Shown here: positions 34,427-43,270 of the stretch, piece after piece
How the letters are laid out: every line of letters begins with the position of its first letter
Position numbering within the stretch: the first letter of the stretch is position 1
Assembly: GCA_026014585.1 (NCBI GenBank)
Contig: JAOZIA010000022.1
Coordinates: 1 to 64,000 of the forward strand
Length of the DNA: 64,000 nucleotides
Source: Candidatus Bathyarchaeota archaeon
Lineage (GTDB): Archaea > Thermoproteota > Bathyarchaeia > Bathyarchaeales > Bathycorpusculaceae
Reading direction: 5' to 3'
Made by a program: the position numbers and the translations under genes
Notes under the pieces: generated by a model
Seen by the model: the letters and a program-made list of their open reading frames with translations, nothing else
Told to the model about the DNA's origin: nothing
Database searches by the model: none

Positions 34427-36844
34427 GTGACATCAGAACAACCTAACATTTCAGAACCGCAAACGTTTCCTGATTATGCTAAAACTGGATTATCATCACG
34501 AGAAGTAGCTGAAAGAATAAACAAGTACGGCTCAAACGAGATACCTGAAAAGAAAATCAGTCCTTTCCGCAAGTTTATAGGCTATTTTTGGGGACCAATC
34601 CCTTGGATGATAGAGGTTGCAGCAGTACTATCCATAGTTATCCAGCATTACGAAGACTTCGTCATCATACTTACCCTACTGATCATGAATGCCATTGTGG
34701 GGTTCTGGCAGGAGAAAAAAGCCGACAACGCCATCGAACTGCTCAAAAAACGACTTGCCCCAAAAGCGCGTGTTCTAAGAGATGGAAAATGGCGGGAAAT
34801 TCCCTCAAAAGAACTTGTTCCTGGAGATATTGTGCGTGTACGCTTAGGCGATATTGTTCCCGCAGATGTTAAACTAATGAAAGGGGATTACCTGCTCGCT
34901 GATGAATCCGCCTTGACGGGTGAATCATTGCCCGTGGAGAAGCATGTTTCTGATGTTGCATATTCAGGTGGCATTGTTAGGCAGGGTGAGATGGATGCAG
35001 TTGTTGTTGCAACTGGTCTTAGTAGTTACTTTGGAAAAACAACTAAGCTTGTTGCTGAAGCAAAAAGTACGAGTCATTTTCAAAAAGCAGTTGTGCGAAT
35101 TGGGAATTACCTGATTATTCTCGCGGCAGTAATGGTTTCCATAGTTTTCGTGGTTGCACTGTTTAGGCACGCGGACATATTGCAGCTTTTGCAGTTTGCA
35201 CTGGTTTTGGTTGTTGCCTCAATACCTGTTGCTTTACCCGCGGTTTTAACTGTGACTATGGCGATTGGAGCAATCGCACTTACTAAAAAGGAAGCAATCG
35301 TGAGCAAACTGGTATCTATTGAGGAAATGGCTGGCGTTGACATACTCTGCTCTGACAAAACAGGCACAATCACTGAAAACAAGCTTACTGTTGCTACAGC
35401 GCAGGTTTTTGATTCTTTTGATTTTGATGATGTATTGCTGTATGGTGCGCTTTCATCCCGAGAAGAAGATAAGGACCCTATTGATGATGCAGTTATAGCT
35501 AAAGCAAAAACAATTCATGCAGTTGCGGATGTTCTAAGCCAGTATAAAGTTGTTGATTTTAAGCCGTTTGATCCTGTTTCAAAAAGAACCCAAGCAGAGA
35601 TTACTGGTCCTAAGAACGAGCATTTTCTGGTTTCTAAAGGTGCACCGCAGGTTATTCTTGCCCTTGTTAAAAACAAGGATGAACTAGAAACCAGAGTAAA
35701 CGAAGCAATCAGCAGGTTTGCACGTAAAGGACATCGAGCTTTAGGCGTAATTAAGCAGGTTAATGGTGAGTGGCAGTTTGTTGGGCTTCTGGCAATTTAT
35801 GACCCGCCACGAGAGGACTCCGCAGAAACCATAAAAAACGCCCAAAAAATGGGTCTAAACGTTAAAATGGTGACAGGCGACCACATAGCCATCGCTAAGC
35901 AGATAGCTCAAGAAGTTAATTTAGGCACAAACATTGTACCCGCTTCCGCTTTTGTCGACAAACAGGATAGTGAAGCAAAAGGCATAATCACTGCTGCGGA
36001 CGGGTTTGCACAGGTTTTTCCCGAGCACAAGTACCGAATTGTATCTTTGCTTCAAGAAAGAGGGCATATTGTCGGTATGACTGGTGATGGCGTAAATGAT
36101 GCACCTGCCCTTAGGAAAGCTGACGCAGGTGTCGCAGTTGCGGGTGCTACTGACGCAGCGAAATCTGCAGCTGACGTGGTGTTGACTAAGCCGGGTCTTT
36201 CTGTGATTATTGACGCGATAAAGGAAAGCCGCAAAATCTTTGAACGCATGACCAACTACTCGATTTACCGTATAGCGGAAACTTCTCGTGTACTGCTCTT
36301 TTTGTCGCTTTCCATTCTTGTTTTTGATTTCTATCCTTTGACTGCTGTCATGATTGTCATTTTAGCGTTACTCAACGATTTACCCATCATGACAATAGCT
36401 TATGATAACGTGAGGGTTCAAGAAAAACCTGTGCGCTGGAACATGCGCGGTATCTTAATTGTTGCTTCATTGCTTGGTGCGTCAGGTCTTGTTTCCAGCT
36501 TTGGGCTTTTTTTGATAGGTCTTGAAGTTTTCCATTTGTCTATTGAAACTTTACAGACACTGATTTTCCTAAAACTTGCAGTAGCCGGACACTTAACAAT
36601 CTATTTGGCACGTACAGGCGTGCATCATTTCTGGCAGCGACCTTTGCCATCACGCATTCTTTTTGGAACAACTGAAGTAACCCAGATTATCGGCACGTTG
36701 GTTGCTGTGTATGGCGTATTTATGGCTCCTATTGGTTGGGGTCTTGCTGGGTTTATTTGGGGTTACGCTTTGTTGAGCTTTTTGATTTTTGACCAGTTGA
36801 AAATTCATTTTTTCAGATTAATGAAGCATGAAGAAGCAAGATAA
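34427..36844 (+). CDS. P-type H+-ATPase (P3A-like)
   Basis: 805 residues with a GTG start. Ten membrane helices are predicted. It shows an N-terminal cation-ATPase region (LSSREVAERINKYGSNEIPEKK), the actuator loop TGES, the phosphorylation motif SDKTGTITEN, the nucleotide-domain SKGAPQ and the hinge MTGDGVNDAPALRKADAGVAV. It lacks extended N- or C-terminal regulatory domains. The closest type is the PMA1-like plasma-membrane H+ pump, which builds a proton gradient from ATP or helps pH control; K+ or other cations cannot be ruled out by eye. Confidence 0.9.
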   Translation: MTSEQPNISEPQTFPDYAKTGLSSREVAERINKYGSNEIPEKKISPFRKFIGYFWGPIPWMIEVAAVLSIVIQHYEDFVIILTLLIMNAIVGFWQEKKADNAIELLKKRLAPKARVLRDGKWREIPSKELVPGDIVRVRLGDIVPADVKLMKGDYLLADESALTGESLPVEKHVSDVAYSGGIVRQGEMDAVVVATGLSSYFGKTTKLVAEAKSTSHFQKAVVRIGNYLIILAAVMVSIVFVVALFRHADILQLLQFALVLVVASIPVALPAVLTVTMAIGAIALTKKEAIVSKLVSIEEMAGVDILCSDKTGTITENKLTVATAQVFDSFDFDDVLLYGALSSREEDKDPIDDAVIAKAKTIHAVADVLSQYKVVDFKPFDPVSKRTQAEITGPKNEHFLVSKGAPQVILALVKNKDELETRVNEAISRFARKGHRALGVIKQVNGEWQFVGLLAIYDPPREDSAETIKNAQKMGLNVKMVTGDHIAIAKQIAQEVNLGTNIVPASAFVDKQDSEAKGIITAADGFAQVFPEHKYRIVSLLQERGHIVGMTGDGVNDAPALRKADAGVAVAGATDAAKSAADVVLTKPGLSVIIDAIKESRKIFERMTNYSIYRIAETSRVLLFLSLSILVFDFYPLTAVMIVILALLNDLPIMTIAYDNVRVQEKPVRWNMRGILIVASLLGASGLVSSFGLFLIGLEVFHLSIETLQTLIFLKLAVAGHLTIYLARTGVHHFWQRPLPSRILFGTTEVTQIIGTLVAVYGVFMAPIGWGLAGFIWGYALLSFLIFDQLKIHFFRLMKHEEAR

Positions 36845-36935
36845 TCCAATTAACCTGATTATTGAATGTTGACCTTGCTTTTTTTTACCCCAATTTTTTA
36901 ATGTAAGACCTTTTCTCCTATTTTCAAGTTGCTTA

Positions 36936-37595
36936 ATGAAAGAAAAAACCCAAGTCCTGCTGGCTGTAGCAATTGCATTTATACTAATTGTGCCATCCTT
37001 TGGTTTGGTTGGTTCTTATTCAAGAAGCCGACTCTATCCCGTTAGGGTTGCATGTGTTGGGGACAGTTTAACCGAGCTAACCCAGTACCCACAGTATCTA
37101 CAAAAACTTCTTGGAGAAGACTATTGCGTGCTGAATCTGGGTTCTTCAGGTGCTGCTTCTATGGAAAAATCAGGTAAGCCTTACATGCATCTTATGTATG
37201 TTGATGAGGCTAAATCTTTCTATCCCAATGTTATAGTTATTTTTCTTGGAACCAATGACGCTCATGAGGGACTGTTGCCTTTTGTTGGCACAGACTTCAA
37301 AACTGACTATACAACAATTGTTAGATACTTTGAGGGTCTTGCAAGTAAAACAAAAATTTACCTCGTTTTGCCGCCCCCAATTTTTGATAACATTTATGGT
37401 TTAAACGGCACAACCTTAGACCAGCAGATTATCCCCGCCATAACTGAGGTTGCAACTGAAGGCCATTACTCTTTAATAGACCTTCACACTGTCATGAATA
37501 ATTCATCCTGTCTGCCTGATGGCGTCCACCCAAACATGGATGGTGTCATTTTAATGACCCAAGAAATCTACAAGGCTATAACCAGCGAATCATAA
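36936..37595 (+). CDS. SGNH/GDSL-family hydrolase with N-terminal anchor
   Basis: 219 residues. A signal or anchor helix covers residues 6-27. The four SGNH blocks follow: GDSLTE (nucleophile Ser), GSSGAAS, GTNDAHE, and DGVHPN with the catalytic Asp and His. It is probably an extracytoplasmic esterase or deacylase acting on lipids or glycans. Substrate unknown. It follows the P-type ATPase by 91 bases on the same strand. Confidence 0.88.
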   Translation: MKEKTQVLLAVAIAFILIVPSFGLVGSYSRSRLYPVRVACVGDSLTELTQYPQYLQKLLGEDYCVLNLGSSGAASMEKSGKPYMHLMYVDEAKSFYPNVIVIFLGTNDAHEGLLPFVGTDFKTDYTTIVRYFEGLASKTKIYLVLPPPIFDNIYGLNGTTLDQQIIPAITEVATEGHYSLIDLHTVMNNSSCLPDGVHPNMDGVILMTQEIYKAITSES

Positions 37596-37637
37596 TTGTG
37601 TTTGCCTTCTTAAAAGCTAACAGTTTCAACCAATTGT

Positions 37638-38285
37638 TCAAACTCCCCTTTTCTCGCCCCAGATTACCTTGTGCTGCTGTAAAATTAATCTCACCGGTAA
37701 TCCATCTGCAAGAATCAACCGAGATAGTTTTCTAAAAAACGGCTTATTAGACCATTGAGGTTGTAATATTAAGATAGATTTTCCGTTCAATAGTATTGAC
37801 TCTATGATTTGGCGAGCATATACATAGTCGTCTTCATCTGATACTACAAATTTGAATTGCGTTTTTTGTCCATAATTGCTTTGTGTTGATTGTAATATTT
37901 TCAAATCACTTGCTTCCCCAGAAGATGGACATTTGCAATCCATTGTGATTAAGTCTACTTCGTCAAAGATTGTTTTGTCAAAAATGGTTCCGTTGGTATT
38001 AACGCATAGTCTGTATTTTTCATCTTTTAGTTTAGAGAGTAACTGCTTTAATTCAGCTTTTTGAAGTAGCGGTTCCCCTCCTGTAATGGAGACAGTCCTG
38101 CAGGGATATTTTGCTATCTCTTCAACTACGTCAGATACAACCATTTCTTTTCCTTGAAGCCACGAGTATTTGGTATCACACCAATGGCATCGTAAATTGC
38201 AACCGGTCAATCTGACAAAAACTTGAGGTATTCCTATCTCTATTCCTTCACCTTCAATGGAGTGGAAAATCTCGCAAACGTTCAC
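37638..38285 (-). CDS. queE: 7-carboxy-7-deazaguanine synthase (radical SAM)
   Basis: 215 residues from GTG 38285, which overlaps the queC stop by four bases; a longer in-frame start would run far into queC. The radical-SAM cluster CNLRCHWC (C-x3-C-x2-C) lies near residue 30 after the substrate-binding SIEGEG and before SITGGEPLLQ. It converts 6-carboxytetrahydropterin into 7-carboxy-7-deazaguanine, the precursor of archaeosine in archaeal tRNA. It forms the last gene of a queD-queC-queE operon. Confidence 0.95.
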   Translation of the reverse strand: MNVCEIFHSIEGEGIEIGIPQVFVRLTGCNLRCHWCDTKYSWLQGKEMVVSDVVEEIAKYPCRTVSITGGEPLLQKAELKQLLSKLKDEKYRLCVNTNGTIFDKTIFDEVDLITMDCKCPSSGEASDLKILQSTQSNYGQKTQFKFVVSDEDDYVYARQIIESILLNGKSILILQPQWSNKPFFRKLSRLILADGLPVRLILQQHKVIWGEKRGV

Positions 38286-39052
38286 AGCTTTCCCTCTTTT
38301 TGTAGTCGGGCAATGAGAGGGTCGACAACTCCGAGTTCTTTGAAGCCTTGTGCTCTTAGTTTGCAGGAATCGCATTCTTGGCAAGGTATCTCGCCACCAA
38401 CATAGCAACTCCATGTTTGGTCCAAGGGTGCTTTTAGTTTTAGTCCTAATTCTGCTATTTCTTTCTTTGTCATGTGTATAAGAGGGGTTTCAATTTTCAT
38501 CTCTATATTGTACTGAATACCGACCTTGCTTGTTATTTTCATTAATTCATTGAGTCTCTGATAGTACTCTGGTCGACAATCAGGGTATCCGGAGTAGTCT
38601 AAAGCGTTTGCGGCAATGAAAATTTTGGCTTCAATTGATTGCGGGTCAACTTTCTCTACTTCTACCTTTTGCAATGTCTGAGATTCTAGAAGAGCTGCAG
38701 CCATAACTGTGAAAAAAGTGTTTCTTAGAGGAACATAAGTTATTGGGATGCTGGCACTCATCTCGTCAATGGTGCGTTCTTTTGGAACACTGAACATCTC
38801 TGGGTGCGTTAAAACTGAGTACCACGCTAAGTCCTTGTAGTTCGATATGTCAATAATCTTATGAGTTAGCACTAGTCTTTTTGATATTTCTTTGGCAGAT
38901 TTGATTTCTTTACTTAAAACCTGTCCGTAATTAAAAGTGACGGCGATTATACTGTAACCTTGGCTTTTTGCTAACGTAGCAACAGTGGTTGAATCCAATC
39001 CTCCACTTAACAACACAACCGCAATTTTTTGTTTTTGCCCTTGTTTACTCAT
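38282..39052 (-). CDS. queC: 7-cyano-7-deazaguanine (preQ0) synthase
   Basis: 256 residues. An ATP-pyrophosphatase P-loop LLSGGLDSTT is at residues 14-23 and a C-terminal zinc site has CYVGGEIPCQECDSC, both diagnostic of QueC. It makes preQ0 from 7-carboxy-7-deazaguanine with ATP and ammonia. It overlaps queD by eight bases and queE by four, so the three are translationally coupled. Confidence 0.96.
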   Translation of the reverse strand: MSKQGQKQKIAVVLLSGGLDSTTVATLAKSQGYSIIAVTFNYGQVLSKEIKSAKEISKRLVLTHKIIDISNYKDLAWYSVLTHPEMFSVPKERTIDEMSASIPITYVPLRNTFFTVMAAALLESQTLQKVEVEKVDPQSIEAKIFIAANALDYSGYPDCRPEYYQRLNELMKITSKVGIQYNIEMKIETPLIHMTKKEIAELGLKLKAPLDQTWSCYVGGEIPCQECDSCKLRAQGFKELGVVDPLIARLQKEGKL

Positions 39053-39398
39053 AGTATTCGCACCAACTTCTTGGATTCTCCCAAACTCTGACCGCCTCTA
39101 GTTGAACATTGTCCGGCAGTTTCATTTTCTTGAAAATATACTTAGCTAAGTTCTCGGAAGATGGATTTCCGATTTCTGAATTATCGTTAAGGCATGAGTG
39201 GTCAAGTTTTTCCGTAATATCTTCCAATTTCTGTTTTAGCACGTTATAATCTATTACGATTCCTATGTCATCAAGTTGGTCGCCACGAACAAATACTTCT
39301 ACCCTCCAAGTATGACCGTGGAGGTTCGCGCATTTTCCATTGTAACCTATCAGTTTATGTGCCGCATCAAATTCTACTTCAACTCTAAGTCGATACAT
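39045..39398 (-). CDS. queD: 6-carboxy-5,6,7,8-tetrahydropterin synthase
   Basis: 117 residues with the 6-pyruvoyl-tetrahydropterin synthase fold. The zinc ligands are His in FDAAHKL and HGH in CANLHGHTW, with the catalytic Cys just before it; a DHSCLND segment supplies a catalytic His and Asp. It opens the pathway to preQ0. It is the first gene of the leftward que operon. Confidence 0.94.
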   Translation of the reverse strand: MYRLRVEVEFDAAHKLIGYNGKCANLHGHTWRVEVFVRGDQLDDIGIVIDYNVLKQKLEDITEKLDHSCLNDNSEIGNPSSENLAKYIFKKMKLPDNVQLEAVRVWENPRSWCEYYE

Positions 39399-39471
39399 GT
39401 TACACGATTCCTTCCCATTGAACAGACATTATGATCATCTTGGATTATTTTTTTCACTTTTGTGATAGTGT

Positions 39472-39813
39472 TTATTGTTCTTTGATTCTTCCTGCTAAGA
39501 GGTTTTCATAGACTCTTCTCATGTGGAATATTACCTTGGCTGTTTCTTCGCTTAAGTTGCAGGCGCAGCTCCCACAAGTAGGGCATTTCATTGATGAGCA
39601 TTTGGTGCACACTATCGTTTCTGAGGAATGGAACTCTTTACCACAGTTGTAGCAGTATACTTGAGGGTTGACAAAGAATTTAAGAAAATTTTCAATAAGC
39701 CGTGAGAGCGGTATATTCTTCTTTTGTGCTTCTGCAATGGCTTTTTCTTTAATGTCTGTGTCGATTGTGATGTTTAGTGGTTCTTTTTTCCTAACTGAGG
39801 TGCCCATGCGCAT
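39472..39813 (-). CDS. RHH-like plus double zinc-ribbon protein
   Basis: 113 residues. The N-terminal 50 residues look like a ribbon-helix-helix DNA-binding domain (NITIDTDIKEKAIAEA then SRLIENFLKFF). They are followed by CYNC, CTKC, CPTC and CAC cysteine pairs over residues 54-85, enough for two zinc sites, and a C-terminal helix. A small regulator is likely. It is transcribed toward queD with a 73-base gap and might regulate the operon, but this is inference. Confidence 0.65.
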   Translation of the reverse strand: MRMGTSVRKKEPLNITIDTDIKEKAIAEAQKKNIPLSRLIENFLKFFVNPQVYCYNCGKEFHSSETIVCTKCSSMKCPTCGSCACNLSEETAKVIFHMRRVYENLLAGRIKEQ

Positions 39814-40036
39814 TAATGCGCATATGTGCGTATATATTGCTTTCTGACAATCAAAGAGTTGATTAAACAGAGCTTCAGCAAAAAATGTCAGTAGACTGAA
39901 TGGAGTGGCGCCGCCGAAAGGATGCGCGCCTCATAACGGGAAAAAACTCCAGTTTCTTTTTCTGTTTTTAGATTTTTTAGCCACCGTTAAGGGTTTAGCG
40001 CAAGCGCCCAAACATTTTGAGATGGAGGAGCCTTAG
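39814..40036. other. Intergenic stretch before the 40 kb islet
   Basis: A 223-base gap with a promoter-like AT-rich start for the leftward regulator and no recognised RNA or repeat. It marks a change from conserved housekeeping genes to orphan genes. Confidence 0.25.
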
Positions 40037-40204
40037 ATGGTGCAAACTGTGGCTGCTTCCGCGGAAGTATTATGCTGTTTTGATTGCTATTATTGGTGTG
40101 GGCGTTGTACCTTTAGGTCCAGGTTTGCCATTTCCAAGGTTGCTTTAAGCGAAGCCTGCCCAAATTTTTCCTATAGAAAATTGAAGGGTAAGGTGCCAAA
40201 TTAG
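40037..40204 (+). CDS. Possible small cysteine-rich protein (55 aa)
   Basis: ATG frame with GGAGG eight bases upstream. The product has a cysteine/aromatic cluster (CCFDCYYWCGRC) near residue 13 and a basic C-terminus. Its stop is followed by GGAG that serves the next gene. Six cysteines in 30 residues hint at metal binding, but no family is known; it may be spurious. Confidence 0.35.
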   Translation: MVQTVAASAEVLCCFDCYYWCGRCTFRSRFAISKVALSEACPNFSYRKLKGKVPN

Positions 40205-40216
40205 GAGCGCTTTTTT

Positions 40217-41086
40217 ATGACCAAAGAACCAGACACATCAACCCAAAACCTGCGCTCTTACAGTAATAGCGGTAATAGTAATATCAGAAAACAAGTTTTC
40301 AGCTTACTAGACGGCAATGGGCAATCAAATCCACTGCTTACGCCCAAGCAAATATGCAAACTGCTCAGTTTAAGCTACAAGCAATACCACAACTATGTTG
40401 CCAAAACCAAGTGGGAATGGAAGTATTACTACAAAAATGAACGAGGTTCAAACTGTTCAAACTTTCACTGCTTTAAGGCTAAGGGTAGATTGGATAAAGA
40501 GTTGAGTGTTGCGCTTCGGGGTGTGGTTTCGGGTGATTGGGTGCGGGGTGGGTTGGGTTTTGGTTGGGTGGCTTCTAGGGCGAGGAATCGTTTTTGGGTT
40601 TGGAAGGGTAAGTTTGGGCGGGCGGTTTGGTTTGAAACTGGATTGGTGGGGTTGAATGTTAGGCGTCCGGGGAATTTGGGGAAAGCTAAGCAGCTGTTTT
40701 GTGATGCGTTTGTTAACACGGGGTTGATAACTGACTTTAAGGTTCTTAACCCGATTCTGGAGCAGATTCGCCCAAAAAGTGGACATTTTCCTTACAGTGC
40801 AGGCGCGCGGTTGCCCTACATGGTAATTCATGATTTTGAGCAGAGCCATGGCATTGTCATTAAGGTCGGTGACCGAACCCATCCAGACTCAGTTGAAGTG
40901 ATAGCCAGCTTTAGCGATACACTTGATACTGCCTTAGATAAACTGGAGCGACTAGAAAAGAACGGCGAAAAAAACAACCAGGCATTAACAAGGATTACGG
41001 GGATACTTTCTAACCTTTTTGAAGCTGACTCAGACAAGCAACACTGCAGCAACAAGAGCCTAGGAGACAAAAGCTATGTTACATAA
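40217..41086 (+). CDS. Hypothetical protein of mobile-element type (289 aa)
   Basis: Starts with ATG after a GGAG site. The N-terminus is polar and disordered. Residues 45-75 may form a small HTH (LTPKQICKLLSLSYKQYHNYV). A basic, Gly/Trp/Arg-rich middle (residues 95-150) corresponds to a G-rich coding strand, followed by an alpha/beta region and a C-terminal coiled coil (LDTALDKLERLEKNGEKN). The HTH-plus-basic layout suggests a DNA-binding element protein. No catalytic motif was found. Codon and base use in the middle differ sharply from neighbours. Confidence 0.55.
   Translation: MTKEPDTSTQNLRSYSNSGNSNIRKQVFSLLDGNGQSNPLLTPKQICKLLSLSYKQYHNYVAKTKWEWKYYYKNERGSNCSNFHCFKAKGRLDKELSVALRGVVSGDWVRGGLGFGWVASRARNRFWVWKGKFGRAVWFETGLVGLNVRRPGNLGKAKQLFCDAFVNTGLITDFKVLNPILEQIRPKSGHFPYSAGARLPYMVIHDFEQSHGIVIKVGDRTHPDSVEVIASFSDTLDTALDKLERLEKNGEKNNQALTRITGILSNLFEADSDKQHCSNKSLGDKSYVT
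40533..40559 (+). other. G-quadruplex-forming sequence
   Basis: Five runs of three or more G separated by loops of 1-5 bases (GGG-TGATT-GGG-TGC-GGGG-T-GGG-TT-GGG) fit the canonical intramolecular G-quadruplex pattern on the coding strand, inside the gene at 40217-41086. Confidence 0.5.
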
Positions 41087-41258
41087 ACAGTTTTTAGCAG
41101 TGGAAACCTGTTCAAAAGCATTTTTGACATCATGCACAGGGCATGGGAAAAGTCCATGCTTTTTGGCTCTTACTTTTTTGCGGTTGTTTGGTGTAGATGC
41201 CAGACTGCTAAAAGTTACTTGTGTAAATGGAGTGAATTTCTTGGAGTGTGCATTTTGA
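41076..41258 (+). CDS. Doubtful small ORF coupled to the upstream gene (60 aa)
   Basis: ATG at 41076 has a GGAG site and overlaps the preceding stop by eleven bases. The product is hydrophobic and Cys-containing without a recognised fold. A hairpin GCATGG-GAAAAGT-CCATGC inside (about 41147-41165) could instead be a terminator for the upstream gene. Low confidence. Confidence 0.25.
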   Translation: MLHKQFLAVETCSKAFLTSCTGHGKSPCFLALTFLRLFGVDARLLKVTCVNGVNFLECAF

Positions 41259-41259
41259 T

Positions 41260-41784
41260 ATGGAAGCAAGCGATGAACCCGTTCAAAACATGACAAATTC
41301 AGGCGAAAAAGCCGCAAAAAAGAAGCGAAGCCAAGCCGACAAGGTTGGAAAACTCAAGTACCTGCTTGCCAAGGACAAGAAACTGGACCGAGACGTAGCC
41401 GAAATAAAACTCTTGCTTAAGGTTATCTTTGCTGGCCTGAAGGATACTTTGTATTTTGAGAAGTCACTTATCGAGGAAGCAGCCTGCCGAGATGAAGTTG
41501 ACAAAGCCATTCTGCAGCTACTGTTTGAAGCAGGCGCTCATGGGCTGTTGCCTAAAGACATAGCCTCCAAATTGGCAGAATTCAATATTGTTCGGCATCA
41601 AGTGACCAGACGGATTGTTCGCATGAGTAAGCGGCTATCTAAGGAATTGGATTCAAAGGTTGTTGAGCGGCGGGGTTGGTGCTGGGCTATGACAAGCTTT
41701 GGCGTAGACGCCTACAAAGCATCAGAAAAGGACCTGCTAGCCGAAGGCGTTGCTTTACATAGTGCTTCTGAAGAGGAGACATAG
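41260..41784 (+). CDS. Winged-helix DNA-binding protein (about 174 aa)
   Basis: A basic, coiled-coil N-terminal 70 residues (KKRSQADKVGKLKYLLAKDKK) precede a winged-helix domain: KAILQLLFEAGAHGLLPKDIASKL, recognition helix RHQVTRRIVRMSKRLSKEL, then a wing with VERRGWCWAMTSFG. A GTG twelve bases upstream is an alternative start. It is tightly followed by a second HTH gene, suggesting a regulator pair from a former mobile element. Confidence 0.6.
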   Translation: MEASDEPVQNMTNSGEKAAKKKRSQADKVGKLKYLLAKDKKLDRDVAEIKLLLKVIFAGLKDTLYFEKSLIEEAACRDEVDKAILQLLFEAGAHGLLPKDIASKLAEFNIVRHQVTRRIVRMSKRLSKELDSKVVERRGWCWAMTSFGVDAYKASEKDLLAEGVALHSASEEET

Positions 41785-41787
41785 CGC

Positions 41788-42000
41788 ATGGCTTTAACTG
41801 AGCGGGAAAAGGCAATTTTACGTTTGAAAGCTGAGGGAGTATCGGATTATAAGATTGCCCGCAAGCTTAGGATGGAAACACCCAACGTAACTCGCTCTAG
41901 AAAGAACGCTCTCAAGAAGCTGGAACGTGCGAAAGCAGATTTAGACTTTGTTGCTAGACTCAAATCCCCGCGACCCGCTTTTCTTACTTCAAATGCATAA
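41788..42000 (+). CDS. Small HTH protein, sigma/LuxR-like fold (70 aa)
   Basis: A GAGGAG site eight bases before ATG. Residues 4-50 contain LTEREKAILRLKAEGVSDYKIARKL and a recognition helix after it, closely resembling the sigma-70 region 4 / LuxR-type helix-turn-helix. The C-terminal tail is basic. It starts four bases after the previous stop, so both are translated together. The role is probably regulatory. Confidence 0.65.
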   Translation: MALTEREKAILRLKAEGVSDYKIARKLRMETPNVTRSRKNALKKLERAKADLDFVARLKSPRPAFLTSNA

Positions 42001-42104
42001 CCAGTTTTTCTTACGGAAGTTTGGTCGTCCATAAATATCGTTTGATCATGTTTTATAGTGGGCACGAATACTTCGTACTCTATTACTTTTAGGAGTGAGT
42101 AACA

Positions 42105-42472
42105 ATGAAAAGTATTGCTCTTGTAGCGCATGATAACAAGAAAAAAGATATTGTTGAATGGTGCGACTTCAACAAATGAACGCTTTTCAGATATGGTCTG
42201 TATGCAACAGGAACCACAGGAAAAAGAATACTCGAAAAAACCCTGTTAAATATAAATTTGCTAAGCAGTGGTCCTTACGGCGGTGATATGGAACTGGGAA
42301 GTATGATTTCTAATAGGAAACTGGATTGTTTAATATTTTTTGGGACCCTCGTGAGTCTCAGCCTCATGATGTCGATGTTAAAGCTATTCTTAGAATAGCG
42401 GTGCTATACAATACCCCGACAGCCTGTAACAGAGCAGCTGTCAACATGTTGATTTCCAGTATCATGTTTTAG
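42105..42472 (+). pseudogene. mgsA: Broken methylglyoxal synthase
   Basis: Joined across two lesions, the frames read as methylglyoxal synthase: IALVAHDNKKK at the start, then LYATGTTGKRILE, SSGPYGGDMELGSMI, and DPRESQPHDVDVKAILRI with YNTPTACNRAAVNM at the end. An in-frame TGA interrupts after residue 24, and a frameshift at TTTTTTGGGAC near 42340 separates the last third. A good AGGAG site precedes ATG, so it was once functional. The enzyme turns dihydroxyacetone phosphate into methylglyoxal. Two independent lesions make a sequencing artefact unlikely for both. Confidence 0.85.
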
Positions 42473-42518
42473 GATTTACAGCGCTTATATTTCTTGGACC
42501 AGTTAGCCCGATCTTGTT

Positions 42519-43041
42519 TTAGATGAGATTTGAATCATTCAATAGTTGCCTCGTTAAAAAGGCAACTTTTTTATCGGTAATGCTGAGCCCTGTTTTCTGT
42601 GCCACCATTTCTAAAAAATCATCTACGATGGTTTGGGCGGCTTTCCCAATTTCTTCTAAAGCAACATTTTCCCCAGCGGATATGCCTTTGCAATTTTTGA
42701 CTGCAAGCGGATTTAAACCCAGAAAAACCTCATTTGTTCTGCAATCAAAGTCGGTTATAATGAAGGGTTCTAGACTGCATATTGATGGTTTAATAGAATT
42801 AATCTTGCAGGTATTTTCTTTTGTGAAGAAGAAGCAGCTTCCGTCTTTTTTTTCTGCGAATGTTTCGGTTCTTTGGGTCCGATGGGTCTTGCATGAAGTT
42901 TTTGTATCCTGCATTTTGTATTCTTTTTTGTTCTTTGAAGTTAATATCTGGTGGTTGATTTCTGCAACATATTCCGCATTTTCTGCAGTGAAAGTCTGTG
43001 GAATTTGGAAAGATAACATTTTCGTATTGCATGCTAACCAT
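42519..43041 (-). pseudogene. YkgJ-like CxxCxxCC protein, frameshifted at an A8 run
   Basis: The 5' part (43041 to about 42850) encodes CRKCGICC, the signature of the YkgJ-type Fe/Zn cluster family. The 3' part, in another frame, continues with KKDGSCFFF, CKINSIKPSICSLEPF and the usual C-terminus. The switch lies at a run of eight T on the + strand (42846-42853). Joined, the protein would be about 170 residues. This may be a pseudogene, a sequencing homopolymer error, or slippage-based expression. Confidence 0.75.
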
Positions 43042-43270
43042 AACCTATTTACTGTAACTCAAATGAAGTTAAGCTTTTCATTTCGGGTAATGACTAATCG
43101 TGAGATGATTGCAGTTCCAGAAGTGTGGCTATGGTTAGTGCAGTACCTTTTGGATGTTAACCCGAAATGTCAACTATGTTGTTTTATTCCTAAAAGCCAA
43201 TCAACATTGAATTATATCCTTCAGCGTACTTTATGCATAAATAGCAAATGTTAAATTGTTTAACAAGTGC

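Noticed and set aside
40457-40882. Leftward 141-residue frame opposite the gene at 40217
   Set aside because: Pro/Thr/Arg-rich antisense of a G-rich coding strand, no start signal.
42105-42472. TGA in mgsA as selenocysteine or pyrrolysine-type recoding
   Set aside because: A second lesion (frameshift) is present, the position is not catalytic and the codon is TGA, not TAG. A pseudogene explains both.
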